DNA of 64,000 bases from Collybiopsis luxurians FD-317 M1 (Eukaryota; Basidiomycota; Agaricomycetes; Agaricales; Omphalotaceae): NCBI GenBank assembly GCA_000827265.1, contig KN834781.1, positions 391,579 through 455,578 of the forward strand, read 5' to 3'. Below, piece by piece: positions 44,864 to 56,145 of the stretch. The number at the start of each line of letters is the position of its first letter. The stretch's first letter is position 1. The notes beneath the pieces were generated by a model. That model ran no database searches. It was not told the origin of the DNA and was given only the letters and a program-made list of their open reading frames with translations. The translations under genes and the position numbers were made by a program.

Positions 44864-46850
44864 ATGGAAAGGTATCCTTCCGTCGTTGAAGAGTTTTCGC
44901 CGCATAATTCTTACCGTCGGGACGGTCCTGGTCCTGGGCCGCCTTTATCTGCTCGTACCGCTCCTCTCGAAAATCCCACTTCTCCTTCTCCTTCGCCATC
45001 TCTCTCTTACCAATTTGACGGGATACGCGACTGGTCTGCAGCTAGTAAATTCAGCACTGGTGGCCAGCCGATTCGACGAAATGATTCCAGCCGGAGCCTC
45101 TCAGTTGACATCGAGCCTGAGCAGGCCACTCATTCTCCTCCTCCCACAAAATCAAGATCTCGTAGTTCTCTCACCGCTTCCGAGACATACCAAATCGAAC
45201 GAAAACGTCAAAAATCTGGAACGAATCATTATCCTGGCGGCGAACCCATTCGAAGCAAATATGCCGAGAATCCCAACAGCAGCAGCTCAGTCGAGGTGGA
45301 GCCCGAGTGGGTAACTGAAGATATCAAGCTTCTGTTCAACGCCGTTTATCGAAGACACGGCTCGTTCAAGGATAGGCGCGAGCTCAATATCAGATATCAA
45401 GACGTGGTATGTATCTCTTTGTGGCGAGCCTCTTTTCAGCAACGCCTACTGATTCTTAAATAATATAGGGCTGCTTACAATGTGCTGCGAAAGGTAAACC
45501 GTGCCCCGTTCGTCCAACGGCTTTGCAATGTGGGAGCTGTCCGTCGTATATCAAGTGCAGTCGAGTTCCAGTCCTCAAGCGGCTGAGGGTAACGGAGATC
45601 ATGAAGATCAGTGATGAACAGTATGAGTGGTTACTCAACTGGTACAAGAAGACCGCCGATGACGAACTTCTGAAAGATGTTCGACAGGAGGTCGCTTCCA
45701 AACCCGCTGTAGGGAGATTTCTTCTTCTTATCTATGTTCTCTTACTCATTCCATTGTAGGAGGATTTTGAATCCGCTCGGAGCAGTAACAAAGTGTCCTC
45801 GAAAAGCCAGTCCAGCCCGTCGGTCTCGCCACAAACAAAAATAATCAAGCAAAAACATGTAAGTCTCGTTAGTTAGTCATTACCAGTCCAGTCCTACTTT
45901 TAACATCGTTTTCTACGTAACAGCCTGCTAGCACGCTCGTTCCGATCAATCAAGCCCCTGAATTCCAGCATACCGAAAGCTCCCACAGCGAACCAGCAAA
46001 CGAAATCCCATCTCGAGTCGACTTCCGGGCAGTCAATGCAGTACTCCAAGACTCTGCCCAGGAGGATTTTTCTTATGAATATTATCCATCCCCATACCTA
46101 TCTTCCAGCTCAGCTTCGCCCGTGTCGTACACGCAAAGGGAAACTCGATTTTACTCTCCGCTGACCCCATACTACGCTCCCTCGCCTTCGTACTTGTTCG
46201 CTCCGACTCCCAAGTACTCTGTTGTTGAACCTTCGATAAAAGACTTCTACGGTAGATATTACGAAAGCCTTCCCAATTCTGTACCTGCACAAAATCCCTA
46301 TCGTAAGTGTTTATTATACGTCGATGTTTACAGTTACTAATTTTAGCACGGATTAGCACCCAACTCGTATTCTGTATCCTATGGTCCATCGATGACTCCC
46401 TTTGCTCAATCGTCACCTCCACAAACGGCGGGTTCGATCGTAAGAGGAGATGAAACTTTTGTCGAATCAGAGAATGGTGACTCTGGAAAAAACGTAGCCG
46501 GATCGCAGGCATACCCTTCTCCGGACATCTCTCCGTCTGAGCTTGGCTATGTTCGATCTCACCACCACGCCGTTACTGCAACATCCCGTTACAATATTCC
46601 AGACACATCAGACCCTTCTCCTTCGACCTCTCAATATCATTCCCCCGGAGAGCCGAAAACTTCTCCCCCGCTATTCCGTGAATGGGAAGGACCGAGGCAT
46701 TCGTCTGTGTATGCCGATAGGTCTCGCTACGCTCGCGATTATCAGGGACAAATGACGAGGGAAGGGTACGAGGAAATGTATTTTGATTTTGACTATTCTG
46801 TGGATTCTTCGTTGACTCCCTCCTTGACGAGGGTGGCAAGAGGAAATTGA
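44864..46850 (+). CDS. Basidiomycete protein with a Zn2Cys6-like cysteine cluster
   Basis: A multi-exon gene whose product starts MERYPSVVEEFSPHNSYRRD and ends with a Tyr/Ser/Pro-rich tail (SLTPSLTRVARGN). The first about 190 residues are disordered and Ser/Pro/Arg rich. After EDIKLLFNAVYRRHGSFKDRRELNIRYQDV an intron of about 60 bp leads into a cluster with spacing C-x2-C-x6-C-x8-C-x2-C-x5-C (GCLQC..KGKPC..LQCGSC..IKC), followed by VPVLKRLRV. This is one residue short of the classic Zn2Cys6 pattern (x6-8 in the last gap) and lies mid-protein rather than at the N-terminus. A transcription-regulator role is therefore possible but not shown. A coiled-coil-like segment (QYEWLLNWYKKTADDELLKDVRQEV) follows. 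The ATG at 44864 is the first Met after an in-frame leader without homology. Confidence 0.72.
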
Positions 46851-47592
46851 TGCGACTTGCTTGATCAACATCATGAATCGTAAGTGCGGGTATCTCTGGG
46901 CTCCGGTAGATAGATCAGATATTCAAATATTATGGTTAAGCTGAATAGTTGTACATACCTCATAGCTAACCTGTATATAGTCCATAATAAGCATGAAAAT
47001 CTTTTTGTTCATATCTTCTTATCCTCTACTCTTGAGAGTTGTACCCTGGCTGGGATCAACTAATCTTGAACAAATATGGAAGTGTTCTTGAATTTGAATG
47101 AGATCTGCAGTCAAAGCTACATCTGCATGACTCCGCGAGGTTGTTCTACCATCAACAATGACAGAGTAAATATTCTTGAATGCTAGTATCCGTGGATGGA
47201 ATGCGTGCTCATTGGAACCAGAATGATTAATTCTAAATTTATTATAGGCGCTAAATTACTAGTTACGCTCGGAAAACCACGTTCACCTCCTTCCTCAGTT
47301 CTCACAATATATATTATATATGTCCGCGCTAGCTCACTACAGAAACTAAATGGTAAGGTAAGGTAAGGTAAGATTTGGAATTGTTCATTGCCATTCAGAA
47401 GCGTCTTTTTGCTCAATGTACTTCAGTATGATCAATACCAACTCCAATACATCTCCGCTAACTGAATACTACACTCCTCAACCGACAATTCTCAAGTACA
47501 AACTTTAATATTCGCCCTAAATACCTTCAATGCCTATGGTACAGTTAGAAATTTGGTGAGCTGACAGTACACGACTAGCTTGGGTTAGACCG
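46851..47592. other. Intergenic region between two convergent genes
   Basis: Contains a short (GGTAA)n microsatellite near 47351-47373. No gene recognised. Confidence 0.55.
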
Positions 47593-48630
47593 TCATTCTC
47601 GGGCTCTAGTAGATGATCCGCAAGCTATACAGACTTCACTCCGGAGATCAAGAGCATACCGAACTGGTTTAAGTAGTTGAGTCCCAGAGATGTGGGTCGC
47701 AGGTCTAGTCTCTTCCTTAAGCTTCTCTATTTGACGTCGGATCCTCAACAGACTCCGGCGACATTCCTCAGCACTATCTGCGATCAGCATCTTCATGCTT
47801 TCTATGCCCTGAATTTGGATTGCATCTACCCATAATTTCTGCTTCCACTCCTCTTCAAAATCTGGCCCAATCTTCCGGGCGACGACTTGCCAAATCTGAG
47901 TCCACCGGCCACAAGTCAAGATATGTCGCAATAATCTCTTGTCAGACTCCGTAAATTCCTCGTAACCATCAGCATAGGGCCCTCTTTCCAGGATTTTGAA
48001 ACCTGGGTAAGATCGGTACGTCCAGTCCGAAATGCAATACTTGATATAATCAAGTCTCACATTCAGATCGAACGCGGGCAGATTCTTCTCCGGTTCGAGA
48101 TATGCCTGCATCGATGAAGCAAATAATTCACCATAAATCATGATCTGGTAGGCCGCACGGTTTATGGCATCCCGAGTCCGCAAACGCCATTTTCCGGATG
48201 AGCTTTGATACCACTGCTGACTGGCTACCTCGTCAATGGTGTCGGTGAGAGGGCCAAAAATTGAGTACCGAGCCGAATGAAAACGTCGGATTGCTTCAAG
48301 TGTCAGTCCCGCTTTCTCGATACACAGCTCGAGGAGTCCGTCGGTACCGCCTTGAAAGGCGAGGTACAACTTTCGCGTATTTTCCTCGTTCTCTAGTGCC
48401 CAGTCACTAACCTGACGGGCAGTTACAGCAATGAGGAAATGGGGATGTGGTTGCGCAAACAAAGGAGCAGACGCGGCAGCTAGGCGTAAAATACAGTTGG
48501 GAGATGCGATGCCAAAGGCATGATATAGGATCCGACAGGTAGATGCTGCCTTCGTGAAGTCTTCAATGTTGTGAATATAAAGAGGAAGAGAAGAAAGGAT
48601 TTCAAAGGGAAGGTCAGTGAGGTGGACCAT
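47593..48630 (-). CDS. F-box-like protein, family 2 paralog 1
   Basis: An intronless product of 345 residues. The N-terminus MVHLTDLPFEILSSLPLYIHNIEDFTKAASTCRILYHAF is an F-box-like motif. The rest is helical with conserved blocks shared by the paralogs at 56146 and 57549: HPHFLIAVTARQVSDWAL, FDLNVRLDYIKYCISDWTYRSYPGF, EEEWKQKLWVDAIQIQGIESMK and SEVCIACGSS. Although an upstream ATG exists in frame (48699), I place the start at 48630. A TATA-like TATATAAAC lies between the two in this gene and in the second copy, and all three proteins then have matching N-termini and lengths (345, 344, 343). SCF-adaptor role is inferred from the motif only; the target is unknown. Confidence 0.8.
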   Translation of the reverse strand: MVHLTDLPFEILSSLPLYIHNIEDFTKAASTCRILYHAFGIASPNCILRLAAASAPLFAQPHPHFLIAVTARQVSDWALENEENTRKLYLAFQGGTDGLLELCIEKAGLTLEAIRRFHSARYSIFGPLTDTIDEVASQQWYQSSSGKWRLRTRDAINRAAYQIMIYGELFASSMQAYLEPEKNLPAFDLNVRLDYIKYCISDWTYRSYPGFKILERGPYADGYEEFTESDKRLLRHILTCGRWTQIWQVVARKIGPDFEEEWKQKLWVDAIQIQGIESMKMLIADSAEECRRSLLRIRRQIEKLKEETRPATHISGTQLLKPVRYALDLRSEVCIACGSSTRARE

Positions 48631-48699
48631 CCTGAAAGTTGAGATACCGCTCATACCTTCCAGCAGGTTTATATAACTTTTTTCCAATTCTCCGTCCAT

Positions 48700-49377
48700 C
48701 TCGCTAGGGGCTCCGTGTTTTGATGAGCATTCATTTAGCCATCATCCACTTATCTGGCTCTTTGCGTCTTGAAACAGCTTGTAATGATGTGCATGGTAGC
48801 ACAACGTTGTATTCACCCCAAGCAGTAAAACCCGTCCAATGGTTGAGTGGGAAAGTTCCATACAAATTCAGAAGTTCTATAGCTTTTGATTGAGTCACTA
48901 TCTTGCGGTGTTTCAGCTTGCCATTAGGAGTATCCAAAAAAACCGTTGGCGCAATTGAGGTACCTCCGAATTACCGACGCCAAATCTAGATTAAGCTTTG
49001 TGAGAGTACTGTGGCATTTTGAGCACTTCGTAAAGGGTGGGACAGTGGGACAAATTATACAAAATTTATTTTTCGTAAGCGCCTGTTGGACGCCGGGACA
49101 TCAAGGAAATTACAAAATTTAACTACTATAAAAGGCTAAGTGCCTACAGGTGCCTGGGAAAAAATTCATAAAAGCTTGACTGGACACCGGACAAGGTGGG
49201 ACATTTCGTTTCGTAAGATGCCTTGCGGACACAGGACATACGAAGTGTTTAAAATGGGACAGTATATATTCATCTTCTGTGTTTGATCCATCCATTAGAG
49301 TACTCGGCAACTTGCATCATAATCTGGAATGAAAATTAAAGTGCCTCTGTGAGCCTGCATGATACATTGGTGTTACA
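48700..49377. other. Spacer with degenerate GGGACA-type repeats
   Basis: No gene recognised. Between about 49026 and 49260 two degenerate copies of a segment containing GGTGGGACA, TTCGTAAG and GGAC-C-GGACAT phrases occur (about 49036-49106 and 49190-49245). The origin is unclear. Confidence 0.5.
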
Positions 49378-49379
49378 TA

Positions 49380-50013
49380 CTTGGGCCCACAGAAAGTGAT
49401 GGCCCTGTTGTTTTTTTGAGCATATCTTGAGACTGAGAACAGATATTGGCCAGATTCAAATTGTGGAGATTATCTATCGAACAAGTGTGATTTTTGGTAT
49501 AGGTTATGAATTTATTATATGAGAAATACTTGTTGTATAAGGATTTTTCAAAAATTGTCAAAAACTGCACTGCCTCAAACAATTTTTGGGGGGTAATTTA
49601 CCAATGAAAAGAGCAATATCAAAAACAGGGGTTTAGCTTTTACCCAGAGACAAGAAACTTTTTAAGCCTGTAATTTAAACTGTTTCTGGCCATTTTGAGC
49701 CATTTTTGCTTTGAGGCTAAGTACACTCTTGAACAAGTTCTAAATTCTAAGGGGAAAGTCCCCCCATTCTTGATATTGCTCCTCCATTGGTAAAGACAGC
49801 TTACCCCCAAGAAAATTATTTGAGGCTGCAGTTTTTGGCAATTGAAAAGTCCTTATACAGCAACTATTTCTCACACAATAAATTCACAACCTATACCAAA
49901 AAATCATAATTGTTTTATAGATAATCTCCACAACTTGGATCTAGCCAATATCTGTTCTCAGTCTCAAGATATCCTTGAAAAACAATAGGACCGTCACTTT
50001 CTGTGGGCCTGAG
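49380..50013. mobile_element. Fold-back MITE with about 240-bp inverted repeats
   Basis: The left arm (49380-49620) and the right arm (49770-50013) are reverse complements with about 85% identity by eye. Shared blocks include GGCCCACAGAAAGTGA, TATCTTGAGACTGAGAACAG, GGTATAGGTT, TATAAGGA-TTTTCAA and AAAACTGCA. The element ends CT...AG next to TA on both sides (49378-49379 and 50014-50015), consistent with Tc1/mariner-type target duplication. It has no coding capacity and could form a long hairpin RNA. Confidence 0.88.
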
Positions 50014-50209
50014 TAAGGATGGGCACTAAATTACTGCTCACAATGACTGGATCACTTTGCCGGATATTCAGCCCCTCCTCTACCCCCAGCAACTACATCT
50101 AAAATCTTTAATAATAGATTGCTACCAGTACAACCTTGTAGGATTGACCAAAAACTCCCAGGAATTGATGGTAAGTTCTACGGTGGCTCCCGTAACCAAT
50201 TCACAACCG

Positions 50210-50400
50210 CTATTTTCAGGCGTGGTTGAGTGCAAGCGAAGATGTGTTGCGGGTCTATCCTCCTCCCTTAGATTCTCCGCTAGACGTCGGATTTCAGTTG
50301 CTTCCTACGGCTTTCTTGATGTCGCGTGCAGCCAGTAAACTCCGGCCATTTATTTCATGTATCGACCCATAATCTCCGCTTCCACTCCTAATCTCATAAC
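50210..50400 (-). pseudogene. Relic of a family 2 F-box-like gene 3' end
   Basis: Minus-strand sequence matches the 3' coding part of the gene at 56146: compare the GTGGTTGAGTGC...GTGTCGCGGGTCTGTCCTC region (56220-56260), the GATTCTC region and GTGCAGCCAG, and the TTTGCTTCCACTCCT region. Several indels are present and the rest of the gene is missing. Confidence 0.7.
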
Positions 50401-50955
50401 CAGTTTTAAGATATCTTATATATTCAAATGAAGCCGTGTTATACACATAGTAACGAAGTTGTGACGTCGTAAGTGTACAAGCTGTCTGAATGCTATCTCA
50501 AATTAGACGGAAGTTTCATTTTCCTCTAGTTTCGCCTCCTGCCAGTTTCGACATCCCATATAAACGAGTTGCCTTGTATCTGGAGTATGCCTCACCTCGA
50601 TACATTTTCTGCAGTTTATTTTCGGGGTCGGCATTTCGAGGAAGATTTTGAGGCTCCTAATACCACTGAGTTGGGCATGTTGGGAGTCGCCGTTGGCCCC
50701 TGGAATGGGAAATAAGCTGTAGTTGCGCTTGAGAAAGCTATAGGTGACTCTGTAAATAAAAGGGATGTTGAGGCTTGTTCTTTCTCACCGTAGAGCTGCT
50801 TCAAAAATAAATGAGAAAGAATTCAATTCAGAGCTCGAGCAAGACGCGGCGTGACTATCTGTATGTAGTGGCGGTGCGTAGTAACCGACATCATTAGTAT
50901 CTCACACACTGCGACCAACCCCAAATAAATCCCCATCTTACTTTTGACGATAGCC
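50401..50955. other. Spacer upstream of the F-box gene at 50956
   Basis: No gene recognised. The end near 50956 is the promoter side of that gene. Confidence 0.5.
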
Positions 50956-53544
50956 ATGACCCGTCGCTCTCAGCGTTTCAAGGAGAAGGCTGACGCCTCT
51001 ACAGGTACGAAGATGGAGGATGTGTTCATCAGTGATGTTGCAGATACCAACGGCGAATCCAAAAATAGTAACTGGAAAGATGAAGACAAAGAAGAACATC
51101 CACGTAAAAGGGCCAAGAGAAGTAACCGCTTAAATGAATCATCTAGCGAAGCAGACTATCAAGCTTCCGCAGGCTCTAGCTCGAAAAAAAAGCGAGTACC
51201 GGAGCTATTGCAAAGAGTTCGAGGAAAATTTGGACTTCTTGAAAGGCTGGTCAAGGACACGCCACTGGATATCGTCCTGGAGGTGAAAGTTTTTGCCGTG
51301 AATCTTGCTGTATCGTAAATAAACTTACTGAACCGATCTGGTAGATTTTTTGCCATCTCGATCCAGGCGATCTCCTTTGTTTGGCTCGTACAACCAAAGA
51401 CTTCCGACGTTTCTTGATGAGTAAGTCTTCCGAAGGCATCTGGCGAACCGATCGTAAGGGCGTCGAAGGTCTCCCTTATCGTCCTGACGATCTCAATGAG
51501 CCTCAGTATGCTCATCTCCTTTATGAATCATACTGTCACGTAAGGTAATATCATGGAATTTCAAGTAGAACTCAATGGTCTCCCATTTAGAATTGTGGTT
51601 ATGAACCCTGCAATGTTGTGTTCTGGTCGTTCCGTATGAGGTGCTGCAAGGACTGTGCATCGGCGACGTGTGTCCTTCATATTTCTCATCAATTCGATAG
51701 TCCTTCATTCATTGTCCCCTTTATAGTTTCCCTAGCTGCAACGATCTGGATTTCGTTGCTAGCTTGCCTTGCGAATATCGCACGTGTTGCCGAAATGTTT
51801 TGCCTTGGGAGTACTTCAAAGGGAGTGAGTAAACATACAGCGATTGCACCATGGCTCGCTTCTGATTTACTTTCAGGTTCGAGATCCCGCGATATCGTTT
51901 TCCATGCTGGTATAGCTGCGCAATATAAGGCAGAGTTCGAAACACTTGAAACCGAGACCGAACGAAATGAGTGGATTGCTCGAAAAACGGATGAACGACT
52001 AACGAGGGCCCAGGTACGAGGTTTCCTGCCTATAAGTATGCGCCAATGTGTTTCTAAATGGCTTCTTAGCACGCCAATTCTTGTCAGCGATGGCTACAGG
52101 CCAGACTGGATCAACAAAGAGAGGAACTTTACAAGCACAGGAGGGAAGAGTATGTGCCGATTCAAATAATCGTCATTTCCGCTCTTACTCTCAATGTTTT
52201 ATTTAGAATTCTTGAACGACTGCAGGAAATCGGATGGCGCGAGGAGGCGGAGATTACTATGAGCAGTTTCTGGCTCCCGGACGGTTTTAACTCTCATATA
52301 TTGGTACGGCAGCCAAAAAAGCTAACAGACTACGGTATAAAAAGTCTCTCCTCATTTTTTGTTCATAAGCTACTTAAATTTCTCTCTATAAGATTGGAAC
52401 AGTATCAAAACAGATTTGGTTGAATGGCTTATGGAGCGAAAGGGAAAACGCCTCGAACGACATCGTCTGAACACACTGGATCGCCGATATCAGCTCCTTG
52501 GCGCAATATTTGAACAAACCAAGTATGGTCATGATCTTCGTCACGCTGTCCCGGCCACGGCTGATATCTTCATGTTCAAATACTTTGAGGACTTGATTTG
52601 GGACACGCCTTTAGATGAAGAAATCACAGCCTTGTCTATGAAGCCAAAATTTTTCGAGCATTTTCCTTCCTTGCTCAACCAGTGGAGGCATGCGAAAATA
52701 CGCGAACTCATACTAATCATGCGGGAATCCCGACCTGGCGCTGCTGTCTCGGACCTTCAGTTGGCCACGACTGTTTTCGAATGCACCAAATGTACCCCAA
52801 GTACACTGATGCACTATCCCCAAATGTTTCACCACTCCTGTTGCTTCGAGAATCCCGAGACTAACAGCGCTCGGATGATGGTATTTCAACCTATCCTTCA
52901 AAACCCATGGTCGCCCAAATTTCTCTGTTTGAGTGGCTCTGGCTCTAGATTGGCGGCGAAGATAGTCGAAGCGTGTTCTCTCAATCCCACTACAGCAACC
53001 ATACAAGATTTGCATGATGCAAATCCGCTCATTGAATGTGAAGATTGCAATATCTCAAGTAGATCATGGCACTCTGGGCGACTTTTCATGCGGTGGCCCT
53101 CTGCAATAGGTGATGTAAGTGTTTTCACGCTGCGATTAATACACCGACTACTCTCTGACCTTCTCTTTGAAGGCTAAACACCGTTTTCATAGGCTCTCAA
53201 TTAACAGCTTTGGGGACGAAACGCAGCAAATTATTGCCTCTGAACCCTCCAATAACTCTCTGCTTGCTGCCTGCTGTGTTTACTGCCACGACATGCTCAC
53301 GAGTGATCTGTCCAGGTTACAGGAACACTTGAGGTCTCGGTGAGTGTGACTGACTGTATAGACGGAGTAATGCTGAAGCTCCTTTGTCCCCAGTCACAAC
53401 GATGTCTTAGATTGGGATACAGATGACTGTATTTTTCCCCTTAGCCTCGCAGAAGCCTACCCACATTTTTATCGGAATTCCGCTGTCGACTTGGGCCGCT
53501 TGTGCAGGACGTTCCGATACCACCGAGAAAGTGAGAGTCAGTAG
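50956..53544 (+). CDS. F-box protein with CxxC clusters (agaricomycete family)
   Basis: A gene of roughly ten exons. The first exon (50956-51282) codes for a basic, acidic/Ser-rich leader (MTRRSQRFKEKADAS..RKRAKRS) and ends in TPLDIVLE. Removing the next intron gives TPLDIVLEIFCHLDPGDLLCLARTTKDFRRFLMS, a clear F-box. Later come ESYCHNCGYEPCNVVFWSFRMRCCKDC (cysteine pairs), a central region rich in Glu/Arg (RQPKKLTD), FECTKC, and the C-terminus AKCC-like YCHDMLTSDLSRLQEHLR, HNDVLDWDTDDCIFPLSL and FRYHRESESQ. This family is widespread and variable in mushroom genomes; SCF adaptor function is inferred. Exons between about 51700 and 52420 use short introns, and my join near 52150-52210 is less certain. 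The ATG at 50956 is the first; the 4 codons before it have no ATG. Confidence 0.78.
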
Positions 53545-53599
53545 CCCACCATGGCGCTGAAAGTGCATCGTTCTCGGTAAAGTCTTGCATAGGGCGATG

Positions 53600-54125
53600 A
53601 TCACACTAACGGCTCTCAAACTGCCGCATTCCATTCAACCTCGAACCGGAGACCGGATGCTGTTGACAGAAGCCATTGCCAGCCGTATTCTGCTTTCTCT
53701 AGTCTACATGCTTGTTTATTTCGAGTTGAATCTGTCTCCGGAGGCCGGCCTCCTTCGAGTCTCGACTCTCTCATCATCTTCAATTTATCTATCTTGATTC
53801 TTGTCGTCTCGTTTCCAAATTAGCTTGTAAATAAATATGGGTGCTTCTATTCGAAGGCACGGAATACTGCCAGATGTGATTATGAGCTGGGTTCTTCCGC
53901 TTACTTTACCCAACACCATGTATTCGTACACTGCATGCATTCCTTGACCAATATCGAGAGGCTCAGGAGACATTTCAGCAGATGTAGGCTAATGACTTGA
54001 GAGAGAGGAAAAGAGAGCAAAATTTTGAGTGCCCAGTCAGTCGATGGTAGCTGGGTTGTTTGAGGAGTCGTGTCGAAATGAGGGATGGTCCCGATGGAGG
54101 ATAGAAGCGGAAGAGTTTTCGGCGT
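53600..54125 (+). pseudogene. Relic of a paralog of the F-box/LRR gene at 54232
   Basis: The piece at 53655-53715 (LLTEAIASRILLSLV) matches LWTEAVVNRILPNLS of the intact gene. The piece at 54030-54110 matches the C-terminal coding part (VSALFDELCRKKGWRMEVG) in the variant form MVAGLFEESCRNEGWSRWR. The middle is replaced by unrelated or reversed sequence. The order of pieces is that of the parent, so this is a shrunken tandem copy directly upstream of it. Confidence 0.75.
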
Positions 54126-54231
54126 TAGTGTTGTCCCACGGCGCTAATCAAGCCCTCAACCAAGATCTCAAACGTTCACGTCGATTATCGCTGTTTGCTT
54201 TGGTAGACTAGGTACCGCAAAATCACAATCC

Positions 54232-55450
54232 ATGACCACAGTAGTGAAATCCCTAGCTAAAATTTCATACGCTGCCTCTCACCCTCAAGTTCAGCTGCCC
54301 GAATTGCCGGAGGAAATATGGGTGAAGATATTGCGGATGGCTTGTGGAATTGGGCGGCTGGAAGAAACACCAAAGCTTCTTAGTTTTCCAAAGAGTCTAC
54401 CTCCAAAGCTTTTGCGCAAGAATATGGTGTGTTTTCCTTTACAAAGATGTGCTCAGAGTCTTACTGGCACTGCAGAGATTTCAGCGCCGGATCATTCTAG
54501 TCTGCAAGGCCTGGTACAGAATCGCCCGTCCTTTTCTCTATGAAGAGATTGCCGTCTTGGATCAGTCAAAACTACACAAACTTCTAGATATACTGAACCA
54601 GACGTCGCTCGGAAGCTATACAAAGCGAATTGACGTATTCTTTTCCACATACTTGCCCCCGGCTGATAAAGAAGATCGATACATGGTGGAATTTACCGCA
54701 ATCCTTCGCTGCCTGCCTAATCTTCGAGTCCTTGTGTATGATCCAGGCGATCCACTCGTCCACATCCCTGCTTCTCTCCGAACAGAAATTTCTCGTTTAC
54801 CTGATTTAAAAGTGCTATCTGCCTCAGGCGCTTTCAGTTTTGCATGGGACGACAACTGTGTTGTTGCTACGAACCGCTCCCTTCGGACAGCTACTTTCCC
54901 TCTAATTCCATGCCTCTTCCCCCCCAATCAGATGTTGTGGACAGAGGCCGTTGTCAACCGTATACTGCCTAATCTTTCTCAAATCTACGTGCGAGACTTT
55001 TTACCGAGCGCTTTCCACGCTCGATATGTCTCTGGAAGTCTTCCGTCTGTAACGTCTCTCCTCATCTTCAAAGACGCGAACCACAGTCTATCCAAACTCC
55101 CTTGCTTTTATTCCATTTTCCCTCGTTTGCAGTATATCGGCTTACAGACAACCTTTAAAGCATTTTTAAGGGAGGAGGATGTGCTGCACCAGATAACGGA
55201 GTTTCGTATTGTTTTACCCGATTCTGTGCATACGTTTGGAATGTCTTTCAACGGCCGTCGAGCAAGATATTCTCAGTATCGGCAGGTTTGCGATATTCTG
55301 GACTCAATGAGAGCTGATGGATTGAAGGTTATTCGGTTCGAGGAGCAGACCGCAGAGCATATAATCAATAAAAAGTCGGTGTCTGCGTTGTTTGATGAGT
55401 TGTGTCGAAAGAAGGGATGGAGGATGGAAGTTGGGGATATGTATGTTTAG
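54232..55450 (+). CDS. F-box/LRR-like protein
   Basis: Two exons (54232-54426 and 54476-55450) give 389 residues; the 49-bp intron brings RFQRRIILVCKAWYRIARPFLYEEIAVLD into frame. The N-terminal QLPELPEEIWVKILRMACGIG is an F-box start and is completed after the intron by the CKAWYRIA segment. The remainder alternates hydrophobic strands, as in LRR-like F-box proteins (LRCLPNLRVLVYDPGDP, LPDLKVLSASGAF, LPCFYSIFPRLQYIG). The likely role is an SCF-type adaptor with unknown target. A shrunken paralog lies just upstream (53600-54125). The short frame 55469-55693 after the gene shows no homology and was not called. Confidence 0.78.
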
Positions 55451-56145
55451 ATTTCTCTTTCTATTACGATGTTTTATGAAAGATATTTGCGAATTCGTGA
55501 GATTCTGGATGTCGAATCGATGTCGCCGCCGGTTGACTATCCGGAAAGGTCAGGACGAATGAACCGAGTCGGATTCGAGCAGCTGTTTTTTCGAAATCAA
55601 TGTATCTTGAGTTTCACACCTCAACACGTATTAAAATTGCCGGAGTCGAGGTGCGCTTTCGGTGATCAGATCGTATGTATATTCATATTCTGAGAGCAAA
55701 ACTGACAACATCTTCAACCAAATAAGGAGCATAAGTACTATGACATGCCCATTACATCGAGTATGAATGAACTGGAATCAAAGATAAGCGAGCCCAGAAA
55801 AGGATTTGAATAGGCGACATTGAGTCTGTAAGAAAGCTCTGTCTCAAATTCAACCGTTCCGAAATGTTATGATGGGCGCTAAATTACTAGTTAGGCACAG
55901 TGCGCAACGCGTAATCACATTGCCTCCCCAATAATTGACATACGTGAAGGTGGAATCCGTTTGAGAAAATCAGACACCGTTGTGTCCCACTCAAAATCCA
56001 TCTCTGTGGACTTACTCGCCATGCACTGTATCTTACCTCCTTCTACGCATGTCTCGGTTGAACGCGTCAATGCTTTCACTTCACTTTAATGACTGAAACA
56101 TTAGGCAGTTGATAGTACACAGTACAATGAGCTATAATATTTTTT
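55451..56145. other. Intergenic region
   Basis: Convergent end of two genes. No gene recognised. A GGGCGCTAAATTACTAGTTA phrase near 55874 also occurs at about 47246, in the 3' flank of the first family 2 F-box-like gene, so this 3' flank is part of that gene family's duplication unit. Confidence 0.6.

Noticed and set aside
45456..45701. Minus-strand 81-codon frame within the Zn2Cys6-like gene
   Set aside because: Shadow of the plus-strand exon that encodes the cysteine cluster.
49380..50013. Possible RNA gene because of the strong hairpin
   Set aside because: The arms are about 240 bp with TA at both ends, which fits a fold-back transposon better than any structured RNA gene.
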